Positions 14,945 to 23,656 of a stretch of DNA of 64,000 nucleotides are shown here, piece by piece. Within the stretch, counting starts at the first letter, position 1. The number at the start of each line of letters is the position of its first letter. The translations under genes and the position numbers were made by a program. Below the pieces are notes generated by a model. That model made no database searches. It saw only the letters and a list, made by a program, of their open reading frames with translations, and was not told where the DNA came from. The DNA lies in contig NZ_CP114040.1 in assembly GCF_026965555.1 (NCBI RefSeq), forward strand, positions 2,852,001-2,916,000, read 5' to 3'. Source of the stretch: Nannocystis punicea (GTDB taxonomy: Bacteria > Myxococcota_A > Polyangia > Nannocystales > Nannocystaceae).

Positions 14945-16576
14945 GTGAACGAGGCCGCCTACCGCCAGCTTGAGGCTCGAGCGAGCAAGCTCGAGGCAGT
15001 GGTCGACAGCCTCAGCGCCGAGCGCGAGCAACTGGCGGTAGAGCGCGAGCAGTACCGCAAGCTCTACCTGCAGACGCTCGAGCGGTGTGCGACGCTCGAG
15101 CGGGGGATCGTCGCCGGCAGGCAAGCCGAGCGACACGCCGTGGACGACTCACAGCTCGCGCTGCAGGTCCTGGGCATGCTGCTCAGCCCCGACGAGCAGG
15201 CACCGGCGCCGGAACTGCCCGAAGAGACCGATCCGGAAGTGCCGGAGCGCGAGCGTGCGCCGCGGCGGCCCACGGGTCGGCGGAAGCTGCCGGAGCACCT
15301 GCCGCGCGTCGACATCGAGGTGCTGCCGCCCGAGGTGCAGCAGGAGGGCCTCGCCGCGTTCAAGCGGATCGGCGAGGAGGTCAGCGAGGTCATCGAGCGT
15401 CGGCCCGAATCGCTGGTCGTGGTCCGGCTCGTGCGGCCGAAGTTCGTGCGCATCGCCGAGGACATCGCGGACGCGTCGCCGGTGAAGATCGCCGAGCCGC
15501 CGGAGCGGCCGATCGAGCGCGGGCTCGCCGGGCCCGGGATGCTCGCCGACACGATCGTCCGCCGGTGGCAGGACCACACGCCGCTGCACCGCCAGGAGAG
15601 CATCTACGCCCGCGACGGCCTCGAGCTGTCGCGCTCGACGATCTGCGGCTGGCACGAGCAGCTCGCCGACCTCGTCGAGCCGCTCGTGGAGGCGATGCTG
15701 CGCGATGCTCTCGAGGCACCGTACCTGTGCACCGACGCGACCGGCGTCCTCGTGCGCGCCGAGGAGCAGTGCCAGCGTGCCCACTTCTGGGTCCTCGTCG
15801 CGCCCGAGCGCCACGTTCTCTACCGATTCTCGCACAAGCACGACAGCGCCGCGGTCGACCGCTTCCTCACCGGCTACAAGGGCTACCTCGTCGCCGACGC
15901 CCACTCGGTCTACGATCATTTGTACAGCACAGGCGACGTCGTCGAGGTCGCGTGCTGGGCGCATGCGCGGAGGTATTTTTTCAAGGCCCTGACCTCGGAC
16001 CCCGAGCGGGCCGAACGCGGCCTGGCGCTGATCAAGGGCCTCTTTCGTGTCGAACGCTCGATCAAGACTGCGCCGCGGAAGAAGCGCGAGGAGACCCGCC
16101 GCGAGAAGTCGCGGCCGATCGTCGATGCCTTCTTCGCGTGGTGCGACGAGCAGGCGGCCGTCGTCCTCGACGAGACGCCGATCGCCAGGGCGATCCGCTA
16201 CGCGCAGAACCAGCGGACCGCGCTCACGCGCTTCCTCGCCGACGGCCGTCTGCCGCTCGACAACAACGTGAGCGAGCGGAACCTCCGCCGCGAGGTGCTC
16301 GGCCGGAAGAACTGGCTGTTCCTCGGCAGCGACGAGGGCGCCCGCACCAACACGCTCTTCGTGTCTCTCCTGGCGAGCTGCCAGATCCACGGCATCGAGC
16401 CCTGGGCCTACCTGCGCGACCTCCTCTGCCTCCTGCCATCCTGGCCCAAGAGCCGCGTCCTCGAGCTGGCTCCCGCCTTCTGGAAGCAGATCCGCCAGCA
16501 CGAGGACGCTCAGCAGCGTCTCGCCGCCAACGTCTTCCGCGCCGTCACGCTCGCCGAACATGCCTCGCCGGTGTAG
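14945..16576 (+). CDS. tnpC: IS66 transposase TnpC
   Basis: A full-length 543-aa DDE transposase with a GTG start after an AGAGAGAGG. An N-terminal Leu-rich coiled coil (1-60) is followed by an acidic linker and the catalytic domain with Asp264 (LCTDATGVLV), Asp318 (LVADAHSVYDH) and Glu444 (DNNVSERNLRR). All catalytic residues are present and there is no frame disruption, so this copy may be active. The C-terminus ends AEHASPV shortly before the inferred right inverted repeat. Confidence 0.95.
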   Translation: MNEAAYRQLEARASKLEAVVDSLSAEREQLAVEREQYRKLYLQTLERCATLERGIVAGRQAERHAVDDSQLALQVLGMLLSPDEQAPAPELPEETDPEVPERERAPRRPTGRRKLPEHLPRVDIEVLPPEVQQEGLAAFKRIGEEVSEVIERRPESLVVVRLVRPKFVRIAEDIADASPVKIAEPPERPIERGLAGPGMLADTIVRRWQDHTPLHRQESIYARDGLELSRSTICGWHEQLADLVEPLVEAMLRDALEAPYLCTDATGVLVRAEEQCQRAHFWVLVAPERHVLYRFSHKHDSAAVDRFLTGYKGYLVADAHSVYDHLYSTGDVVEVACWAHARRYFFKALTSDPERAERGLALIKGLFRVERSIKTAPRKKREETRREKSRPIVDAFFAWCDEQAAVVLDETPIARAIRYAQNQRTALTRFLADGRLPLDNNVSERNLRREVLGRKNWLFLGSDEGARTNTLFVSLLASCQIHGIEPWAYLRDLLCLLPSWPKSRVLELAPAFWKQIRQHEDAQQRLAANVFRAVTLAEHASPV

Positions 16577-16648
16577 TCCGGGCCTGGCCGCGCGGGCGGC
16601 AGGGGGGCGCGGATACGGTCGTGCTCGAGGGATCGACGAACCGCTTAA

Positions 16649-16883
16649 GCGCGAGAGTGACCGAGCGGCGGCGCGAGCTCGGTCACCACTTCGTGCGCCG
16701 TGCCGCGGTCACCGCTCCAAAAGTGCGTCCGCGAGGAACCGGAGCTGAGCCGGGGTCTGATCGAGGACGGCCGCGTCCATGCGACGAGGATGCCTCCGGT
16801 GGGTCATTCGCGGAGGTGGGCGCTGTCGTACGCCGATCGGACGTCCGCGCAAGTGGACCGCGGAGACGGCTATCGTGTGGCCC
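16649..16883. other. Intergenic segment after the IS66 right end
   Basis: 235 bp between the inferred IS66 right end and the lipoprotein gene. I see no gene, clear promoter or hairpin with a T tract. Confidence 0.5.
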
Positions 16884-17462
16884 ATGCATAGAACCTTGTT
16901 ATTCGTCGCGCTGGTGAGCGGGTGTGTCGAACGAGTCCAGCCCGATACGAGCTCGGCGACGGCGGACGAGCCGGAGACGACGGCAAGCGAGCAGACGACG
17001 ACCGCGGACGAGCCGACGACGACGACGGGGCCCGAGCCGACGACGACGGGTGAACCAGCGGAGACGACCAGCGCGCCGCACGTCCCGGAGGGGCTGTTCA
17101 TGTGCCCGGAGACCGAGCTGTGCCCGCGCTGGGACTGCGCGGACGGGTGCGACGAACCTGGCCCCGCGGGCATGTGCGTCTTCAAGGCGCTGCAAGACCG
17201 CGCGGCCGGCTCGCTGGAGATCGAGCGCTGCGTCGGCACCTGCACGGTGTACCGGCTGATCCCGCGTGGCGAGGCGACCGGCGCGGCGCGCTGGCAGTGG
17301 CAGCGGCAGACGAGCCCGCCGGGCTACTCGGCGGTGCACGACTGCGAGCTGCAGTCGCCGGAGTTCTTCTCGGGGTGTCTGGCCGAATTCACGGCGGTGT
17401 GCGCCGATCCGGCGGAGTGGGTGAAGAATTGCTTGCCGACGTCCGCGGTGTGCTTCGATTGA
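16884..17462 (+). CDS. Secreted lipoprotein carried inside the IS66-bounded unit
   Basis: A 192-aa lipoprotein. The signal MHRTLLFVALVSGC gives a lipobox ending in Cys14. It is followed by an unusually Thr/Glu-rich linker (about residues 20-65) typical of lipoproteins of this organism, then a globular domain with about a dozen Cys residues (MCPETELCPRWDCADGCDEP and CVGTCTVYRLIPRGE). It should sit at the cell surface or in the periplasm. I do not recognise the C-terminal domain. It lies between a complete IS66 and an IS66 3' fragment, so it may have been carried in by transposition, but its linker style matches resident genes. Confidence 0.8.
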   Translation: MHRTLLFVALVSGCVERVQPDTSSATADEPETTASEQTTTADEPTTTTGPEPTTTGEPAETTSAPHVPEGLFMCPETELCPRWDCADGCDEPGPAGMCVFKALQDRAAGSLEIERCVGTCTVYRLIPRGEATGAARWQWQRQTSPPGYSAVHDCELQSPEFFSGCLAEFTAVCADPAEWVKNCLPTSAVCFD

Positions 17463-17550
17463 GTCCGGCGTACGGGGGGCAGAGGGCCAGCCAACTCGCG
17501 AGCTCCTCCTCGAGGTACGCCGAGAGGCTCGTCCATACGAGCTCGGCTCG

Positions 17551-17697
17551 GGCGTCGGGTTGTCGAGCTCGGACTTCGCCCACTTCCTCTCGGCGTTCTT
17601 CGTCGGCTGCGTGGTCGTCGACGCAGGCCTCGGCGTCGCCTGGTACCTCTGGCCGACGTCGCACAACCCCTACGCGCGGCCTATCCCGCGCCTCTGA
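17551..17697 (+). pseudogene. C-terminal remnant of a membrane protein
   Basis: An open stretch with no start of its own encodes SSDFAHFLSAFFVGCVVVDA, then GVAWYLWPTSHNPYARPIPR and a stop at 17695-17697. The first part looks like one transmembrane segment. No family recognised. Confidence 0.4.
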
Positions 17698-17799
17698 GCG
17701 GCCGCCTTGGTACGGCGCGACGGGCCGCGATGCCTCAACTGCGCAGGCGACGAGGGACGCAACGTGCGCCGCTCGAGGTCGACGGATGGGCGGGCAAGG

Positions 17800-17978
17800 A
17801 CCTGGACCTCCAGATCGGCCCCCGCAGGCTGGCCTTCACCTCGGAAACCTTCATCCTCTCGTTCTCGCTGCCGAACTTCCATTTCCACGCCGTCACCGCC
17901 TACGACATCCTGCGGTCGCACGGCGTGCCGATCGGCAAGCGCGACTACGAGGGGCAGCTGCGCACGCGGACGGCCTGA
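17800..17978 (+). pseudogene. C-terminal fragment of a DUF1993-type protein
   Basis: Encodes RRLAFTSETFILSFSLPNFH, then FHAVTAYDILRSHGVPIGKR, ending shortly after. This matches the end of DUF1993 proteins, which resemble DinB-like bundles (usual form LPNF-FH-TTAY-ILR--GV-IGK-D). The N-terminal two thirds are missing, so it is a remnant. Confidence 0.6.
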
Positions 17979-18121
17979 GGCGGGGTCCCGCGCCGACCGG
18001 GTCAGCGCTGCTTCTTGGCCGTGGTCGCGTGAAATCGGGATCCTTGTTCGCGACCCAGTCGACGAACTTGCGCACCGCGGGGTTGGCCAGCAGGCCTTCC
18101 ACATCCATCCCGTGGCGCCGC

Positions 18122-18355
18122 AGCTCTTCGTCTCGCTCCTGGCTAGCTGCCAGCTCCACGGCATCGAGCCCTGGGCCTACCTCCCCGACCTCTTCTGCCT
18201 GCTCCCCGCGTGGCCCAAAAGCCGCGTCCTCGAGCTCGCCCCGGCCTTCTGGAAGCAGACCGCCGAGCAGGAGGACACTCAGAAGCGCCTCGCCTCCAAC
18301 GTCCTCCGCGTCGCCACGCTCGCCGCGCATGCTGGTGGGTCCGTCGAACGGATAC
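18122..18355 (+). pseudogene. 3' end of a second IS66 tnpC with right inverted repeat
   Basis: The frame encodes LFVSLLASCQLHGIEPWAYL and SRVLELAPAFWKQTAEQEDT, homologous to the last 75 residues of the intact TnpC at 14945 but diverged (for example PDLFCLLPAW for RDLLCLLPSW). It ends in the right inverted repeat at 18338-18355, directly next to the target duplication. It therefore comes from a different IS66 copy than the one on the left. Confidence 0.82.
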
Positions 18356-18363
18356 CATCGAAC
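18356..18363. repeat. Right target-site duplication CATCGAAC
   Basis: Exact copy of 13982-13989, directly outside the right inverted repeat of the IS66-bounded unit. Confidence 0.85.
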
Positions 18364-18479
18364 CACGGGAGCGGCACCAGCCCGAGGCCGATCGCCAGCA
18401 TCACGTGGCGACGCACGATGTCGTGGGCCTGCTGCGCCCGCGCATCGGCGACGAGCGCCGCGACCGACCCGGCTACGGG

Positions 18480-19080
18480 CGGGGCGACGCTCTCGGCGGA
18501 GGCATCGCGGGGCGCGGCCGAGACCTCGACCGCCGGCGCGGCGCGCTCGACGGAGGCATCGCGGGGCGCGGCAAAGACCTCGGAGCGAGGCGTGTCGATC
18601 GCCGGCGCGATGCTCTCGGGGGAGGCATCGCGGGGCGCGGCCGAGACCTCGATCGCCGGCGCGACGCTCGCGGCGGAGGCATCGCGGGGCGCGGCCGAGA
18701 CTTCGGAGCGAGGCTCGACGGAGGCATCGCGGGGCGCGGCCGAGACCTCGGAGCGAGGCGTGTCGATCGCCGGCGCGACGCTCTCGACGGAGGTATCGCG
18801 GGGCGCGGCCGAGACCTCGATCGCCGGCGCGACGCTCGCGGCGGAGGCATCGCGGGGCGCGGCCGAGACTTCGGAGCGAGGCGTGTCGATCGTCGGCGCG
18901 ACGCTCTCGGTGGAGGCATCGCGGGGAGCGGCCGAGACCTCGATCGTCGGCGTGGCGCTCTCGGCGGAGGCATCGCGGGGAGCGGCCGAGACCTCGGAGT
19001 GAGGCGTGTCGACCGCCGGCGCGATGCTCTCGGCGGAGGCATCGCGGGGCGCGGCCGACGTCGAGGAGCGAGGCGAATCG
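18480..19080 (-). repeat. Ten-unit coding repeat (APRDAS) in the YegP/DUF697 gene
   Basis: The peptide core AAPRDAS occurs ten times. Units alternate between about 23 aa (ending DTPRSEV) and 18 aa (ending APAIEV), giving a higher-order period of about 123 bp; one unit is shortened to 15 aa. The DNA copies share long runs of GAGGCATCGCGGGGCGCGGC. Likely a flexible spacer that varies in length by recombination. Confidence 0.85.
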
Positions 19081-20370
19081 ATCGCCGGCGCGCGCTTGAG
19101 GGCGAGCGCCGCTGCGGCCCGTGACGGCGCTTTCACGGTCACGACGCGGGTGTCTCGCGAGACGTCGACGAGCGCCGCGAGCGCTGTCATGGTCGTATGA
19201 ATCACCGGCTCGACCTCCGCGCGCTCGAGGTCGCGGCTGCGGGCGAGCTCCTGGCCGTTGGCGGCGAGCACCGCGAAGAAGCACGGCGCCGACGTGACGT
19301 GCGCGCGGTAGTGCGAGCGCACGCTGCCCGCCGCGATCACTGCGCGCACGCCGGCCTCGCAGCTCTTCGTCGACCTGTACGCGTGCGAGAGGAGGAGCGC
19401 GTGGCCGTCGACGTCGTTGAAGCGGAAGTGGAGCAGACGGGCGGTCGCCGCGACGATCTCGAAGCCCGGCGCGCCCGGTGTGCTCATGAGGTGGAGCGGG
19501 TACGGGGTAGGGCGGGCGCGGGCGCGGGCGGCCGTGGACGACCGGGAGGACGACCTGGCCAGCGCGGGCGCCTCGCCCAGCAGCCAGGACCTCGCCGCCG
19601 CCAGCTCCGACTCGGATTTGAACACCCGACTGCGAGCGAGCTCGCGGCCGTTCCGCCCGACGACGACGAAGTGGCGCGGCTCCTCGCCCTCCGGCACGCG
19701 GTAGCGCTTCGCGTCGCCGAGGGCCTGGACGAGCGAGCGCGCCTGCGCGTCGCGCTGGCGGCGACCGGAGAAGCCCGGCAGATACAGCAGCGGGCGCCCG
19801 TCGGCGTCATTGACATGAGCCGAGTGCAGGCCGTCGCTCGCCCGCTGCAGCGCCTCGAGGCCGCGTCGTCGCGAGCGCGACGGTTCGTCGAGCGCGTAGC
19901 TCACCCGCACGGCCTTCGCCACCCGACGCCGCCGCGCCCGCGGCTCGCCGGGCACAGTCACCGGGAACTGCGACTCCGAGCTCGCCCACCGCCGCAACGC
20001 CGCGAGCGTGGCGTCGGCGTCGGCCGCGTCGGCGCGGGCGACGACCTCCGCAATCGTCGCCCCGCGTCCGTCCCTCAGCGTGAACGCGTGTCGCCGGCCC
20101 TCGCCGTGGCGGGTGGGCCGCGTCTCGTCCCGCAACGCGCCGACGATCGCCTCGACCGTGCGCAGGCAGCTGTCGACATCGGCGCAGGGAGTGCCGAGCA
20201 CGCCGACGCTCCCGTCGTCGAGCACGATTCGTGCGAGCCAGGAATCGGGCGCGCGACGCGAGAGCTCGAAGCGCATGAGGCGGTCCCACGGCAGGATGCC
20301 AGTCGCCGGCCGTCCCCTGCAACCAGCGACTTTGCGCCCTCTCGGCGACGCACGCGATCTCGCCCGTGCC

Positions 20371-20880
20371 TCAATCGGTGGTGTCTGCGGGCTCAGCTGT
20401 AGGCTCGTCGAGCATGCGGACCAGCCCGAGCTTCGCAGCGACCGCACCGCCTGCGCCGATCGCCATCAACGCGGCACCGGGGAGGCCGCCGGTCAGGGTC
20501 ACCGCGCAGGCCGCGAGCATGACGCCGGCCGAGGTCGACACCGCGCCGGTGCTCGCCTCGACCAGGACGTGCTCGCACGCCTGCTCGCCGGTCATCTCGC
20601 CGCGCTGATAGGCGAGCAAGCCCTCCACCGCGCCGAAGATCGCGTCGACGACCAGCCCGATCGCGCCCGCCCGGGTCGCCGTTCGCAGGAGCTGGGCCCC
20701 CGCGGCCCTGGCCGTCGTCGCCCTCGCGGCGTCGCCGGCCAATGTGCGGACGACCGCCTGCGAGGTCTCGACGATGCCCGCGGCGTGGAGCGTCTGCGCG
20801 GCGGCCTGCACGGCGACGGCGGCCCTTCCGGCGATCTCGTTCATGACGATGTCGCGCTGCTCGCGGAGGTGGTCGTCCAT
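20371..20880 (-). CDS. Gly/Ala-rich membrane protein upstream of the YegP/DUF697 gene
   Basis: A 169-aa protein with the ATG at 20880. An N-terminal amphipathic region (HLREQRDIVMNEIAGRAAVA) is followed by an alternating Ala/Gly-rich part with AGAIGLVVDAIFGAVEGLLA, a short charged loop (RGEMTGEQACEHVLVEA) and two further hydrophobic stretches (GVMLAACAVTLTGGLPGAAL and MAIGAGGAVAAKLGL). I expect a multi-pass membrane protein. The family is not recognised. It lies 94 bp upstream of the YegP/DUF697 gene on the same strand and may be co-transcribed with it. The membrane/Gly-rich theme matches the small proteins at 6975 and 7553. Confidence 0.7.
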   Translation of the reverse strand: MDDHLREQRDIVMNEIAGRAAVAVQAAAQTLHAAGIVETSQAVVRTLAGDAARATTARAAGAQLLRTATRAGAIGLVVDAIFGAVEGLLAYQRGEMTGEQACEHVLVEASTGAVSTSAGVMLAACAVTLTGGLPGAALMAIGAGGAVAAKLGLVRMLDEPTAEPADTTD

Positions 20881-21288
20881 GAACTGTCAGTCTAATGAGC
20901 CCCTCCACGCGGTCTTGTGGGGTGGATCGCCGTCCAGGCGGCGGACCGCGCGCTGAACGACGAATGTCGTGACCGCGGCGAGGCGACGCGCGCAGAGCGA
21001 TGAATCACCCGGGTCTGCGATGAGCGTCACGCGAGGCGACGCTCTCGGGGGGCGCGGCGGGCGAACTCCGATGCGCGCGACCCGAGAGCTGCAGGTCCAG
21101 GTAATCGTGGGTGCGTCGATCCACGAGGACACGAACGACGGAGCCGGCGCACCCACTTGTCCGGAGCTTTTTATGGGGGGCCCCCGGCGGCGTCGCGGAC
21201 GCCGCCGGAGTGACGGGCGCCGGGTCGTCCGGGACGGGGACGGCGCCAGGGGCAGCTTCGGGGGCGCGAGGCGCTGCCCCCGGTGGAA
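20881..21288. other. Intergenic region without recognisable gene
   Basis: 408 bp, GC-rich, between two minus-strand genes. I see no supported coding sequence, RNA gene or strong terminator; open frames here lack start signals and family resemblance. Confidence 0.5.
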
Positions 21289-22434
21289 TCAGCGCACCAG
21301 CCACTCCTTGCCGTTCAAGAGGCCCTTCGTCTTGTCGCGAGTCTCGTGGAAGATCGCCATCACCGCGGTGTTGTCGAAGGAGCGGTCGAGCTCGTCCAGA
21401 CGCTCGACCTCTTCGTCGGACCAATCGGGGTGGTAAATATCGAAGTGGAGGATGATGCGGGTGCGATCGGACCGGTTCCACGCCTGGTGCGCGAAGGAGT
21501 CGTCCCAGATCTCGACCTTGCCGTCCTGCCACTCGAACAGCTCGCTCCCCACGTTGAGATAGCAGCCCTTGGGGGCCACCAGGGGCAGGTGGACCCGCAG
21601 CACGCCGTTGCGCGGGCCGTGGTGCGTGGCGATGTGCGCTCCGGGGTGGAGCGCCGAGAACACGCTGGGGGCGCGGCGGTTGAAGCGGGGGATGGACTCG
21701 AGGAGCTCGACGGTCTTGGGACAAAGGGCCTGGTTCTCCAGGATCGGCCCGCCCATGTAGAGATACATGACGTTCCACATGGAGGGGGCGCTCGTGTCAT
21801 TCGCGAACACGACGCCGTTGTCGCTCTTGACGAGCCAGCGCTCCGTCCCCTCCTTCTCGGCCGGCACGTACGGCTGAAACCCCTGGTTGTTCGCGAGCAC
21901 CTGCAGGAGCTCTTCCTTGATCACGGGGTATGCCGCCTCGAGCCGGGGCACCCAGTCGAACTCGGCGGTATCGTAGCGCATCCGCGCGGTGACGCCGGGA
22001 GAGAAGAACAGCGGCCGCATCATCGGGTGGGTGTACGGCGACCTCGTCCGCATGATCCGGTCGCGGTCGAGGTTCCACTCCATCAGCGACTTCATCCCGA
22101 GCTCGCGCATGCCCTTCTGCACCGTCGGCAACCTCTCGACCTCGCGCTGGAAGCTGAAGATGGCGTCCACATCCTCGCGCGAGAGCCCCTTGGAGCCGCC
22201 GCGGACCAGCCCCTTGAGCACGGAGTCCGGGAGCATCGGCACCAGGCGGCTCATCAGAAAGCGAAAGTCCGACTTGCCCGTGCTCCTGCCAATCTCGCTC
22301 TGGAACAGAAAGGGCACGTCCTCTTGCTTTTCCGGGGAAGTACGCCCCGGTGAGCCCTCTCGGGCGAGCCTCTCGCGCGCGGAGTCCGGAAGAAGTGACA
22401 GTAGGCGGTCCGTCAGCAAGCGAGTCTCCGACAT
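21289..22434 (-). CDS. Aspartyl/asparaginyl beta-hydroxylase family oxygenase
   Basis: A 381-aa protein starting at the ATG at 22434 behind an AGGGAGAGGG. The C-terminal domain is the Asp/Asn beta-hydroxylase fold: FSALHPGAHIATHHGPRNGV supplies the first iron-binding His, LRVHLPLV follows, and FAHQAWNRSDRTRIILHFDI supplies the second His and the 2-oxoglutarate-binding Arg. The N-terminal 150 residues are helical and charged and are not recognised. The family uses Fe(II) and 2-oxoglutarate to hydroxylate protein or peptide side chains, and bacterial members also modify lipids and natural products; the substrate here is unknown. Upstream, 22441-22500 is locally AT-rich and may hold the promoter. 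An in-frame ATG 48 bp further upstream is a weaker start. Confidence 0.88.
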   Translation of the reverse strand: MSETRLLTDRLLSLLPDSARERLAREGSPGRTSPEKQEDVPFLFQSEIGRSTGKSDFRFLMSRLVPMLPDSVLKGLVRGGSKGLSREDVDAIFSFQREVERLPTVQKGMRELGMKSLMEWNLDRDRIMRTRSPYTHPMMRPLFFSPGVTARMRYDTAEFDWVPRLEAAYPVIKEELLQVLANNQGFQPYVPAEKEGTERWLVKSDNGVVFANDTSAPSMWNVMYLYMGGPILENQALCPKTVELLESIPRFNRRAPSVFSALHPGAHIATHHGPRNGVLRVHLPLVAPKGCYLNVGSELFEWQDGKVEIWDDSFAHQAWNRSDRTRIILHFDIYHPDWSDEEVERLDELDRSFDNTAVMAIFHETRDKTKGLLNGKEWLVR

Positions 22435-23656
22435 GGCCCTCTCCCTACCATAATAGGTATAAAACTTCAAAACGGCCATGAAACTTTCAAGTCTGCCGAA
22501 GGGAATCCTGCCGTCCTGCGGCGAATGAGCTGGACCGCCCCCGTGCGCCCCGGCGACCGCCGGTCGAGCGGAACTGCTCGTAAGGCGCTCACCCAACCCG
22601 GCCACGGGGACCGGCTTGCGAGCCATCTCATGTGTTCAGGGGCCCCGGCTCCTCCGGCGCGCAGATTCGGTGGGTTGCTCGGAGCCCCGGCGGAGGCGCG
22701 TGGCCGCCCATCGCCCACGGAGCCGGGCTCACCGGGGGTGCCGGCAGAGCGCGAGAGAGATCGTCCGAGCGGGCCGGTGCGAGTCGTGGTGCATGCAATC
22801 CACGCGACACCCGGAGGTTTGCTCGCTCTGGGCGATCGACAGAAGCGCAGGCCCGAAGTGCCGGGAATGGGGCGTCGCGAGCGGGGTCCGGGTCACAGCA
22901 TTGCCCTTCAAAAATCTTCGCCGTCGTCCGGGACGTTCGTGGCGCTCTCGTCATTGCACGGCCGCGTCGCCGGACCTCCCGAGCTCGATCGCTCGACCCG
23001 CGGCCTGCGATGGGTGCGCGAATCGCCGCGTCTGGCCGCCCGAGGCACGGGCAGGCCGTCGACGTGACCATCGAGGGGCCGTCTGCCGGTGTCGACGGTG
23101 CGTCGGCGTCGGCTTCGACGACCCCGAGGTCGTCCGCGGCGCGACCACGAGTTCGCCGATATGTTCGCAGAGACAGGTGAGGCGGGGCCGGCTGCCGGGC
23201 TGCCAGGTCGCGCCGGTGGTGGTGGACGTCGAGGCCGCGCTGCTGCGTTCGCCGAGCACGGCCGAAGCTCGCAGTCGCCGCCGTCGGCCGCGACGCTGAA
23301 CTCGGCGCTCTGGTGCCCACGAGGTCGTCGTCGCCGGCCGCCTCGTTCCGCGGGGGACCGGAAGATGTCGTCCTGCAGCCGTTCGGGACCTGCTGGGTGC
23401 GACCGTCTGCGACAGGCTCGAGCGGACCGGCCGGCATCGAGCACGATTGCGGGCCGGCGGGCCTGCGGCCATTGACCGCGACCTGCGAAGATCGGTGCAC
23501 TCATTCGTGCGAGCCCGCGAGCGCGGGATTGCCCTGTCGCGTCCGCCGAAGGCGCGCGGCGAGAAGGCGCGCGTCCTCGTACACGTGCGCAAACACGGAC
23601 CCTGCTCGGGGCGCTTGCGACGATCGCGGCTCCGGGACCCTGGTAGAGTGGCTGAA
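22435..23656. other. 1.2-kb region without a supported gene
   Basis: Several open frames overlap here on both strands, but none has a plausible start, consistent codon bias or recognisable domains. Low-complexity Arg/Pro/Ala translations suggest out-of-frame GC-rich DNA, perhaps a decayed gene. The AT-rich patch at 22441-22500 probably serves the minus-strand hydroxylase gene. Confidence 0.5.

Larger units (their letters stand above)
13990..16648 (+). mobile_element. Complete IS66-family insertion sequence
   Basis: About 2.66 kb, a normal size for IS66. It holds a small leading gene, tnpA, tnpB and tnpC in order. The left end is the classical GTAAGCG. A partly matching right end (reverse complement TTAAGCGGTTCGTCGATCC, 13 of 18 positions matching the left) is at 16630-16648. 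The bases beyond 16648 do not repeat the left target sequence, so this copy alone was not the unit that last inserted here. Confidence 0.75.
13990..18355. mobile_element. IS66-bounded 4.37-kb unit carrying a lipoprotein gene and gene remnants
   Basis: The unit starts with GTAAGCGTGCGACGAACC (13990) and ends with the reverse complement of GTATCCGTTCGACGGACC (18355), an imperfect 18-bp inverted repeat with 14 matches. It is flanked by the 8-bp duplication CATCGAAC. Its left part is a complete IS66 element (13990 to about 16648). Its right end (18122-18355) is the 3' end of a different IS66 transposase gene in the same orientation. Between them lie a lipoprotein gene and pieces of other genes. 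This is the structure of a composite transposon, or of one IS66 insertion later rearranged by recombination with a second copy. Confidence 0.75.
18356..20276 (-). pseudogene. N-terminal part of a YegP-repeat/DUF697 fusion protein, cut by the IS66 unit
   Basis: About 640 codons survive from the ATG at 20276. Three YegP-like (DUF1508) segments are visible near 1-95, 145-235 and 280-370; the last is clearest (LHFRFNDVDGHALLLSHAYR, SCEAGVRAVIAAG, FFAVLAANGQELARSR). Then comes a long Ala/Pro/Glu repeat region (about 400-600) and the first half of a DUF697 domain (VRRHVMLAIGLGLVPLPWFD). There the reading runs into the mobile unit and stops at 18279. The second half of the domain is at 13989-13599. 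A soluble multi-domain arm tethered to a DUF697 membrane domain is new to me. Without excision the product is a truncated protein lacking most of its membrane anchor. Confidence 0.85.

Noticed and set aside
18480..19080. CRISPR array or plus-strand Gly-Ala protein
   Set aside because: The repeats code for an AAPRDAS linker in the minus-strand gene; unit lengths alternate and there are no unique spacers.
22435..23656. Overlapping open frames of 180-290 codons
   Set aside because: No start signals, no consistent codon bias and no family resemblance in any frame.
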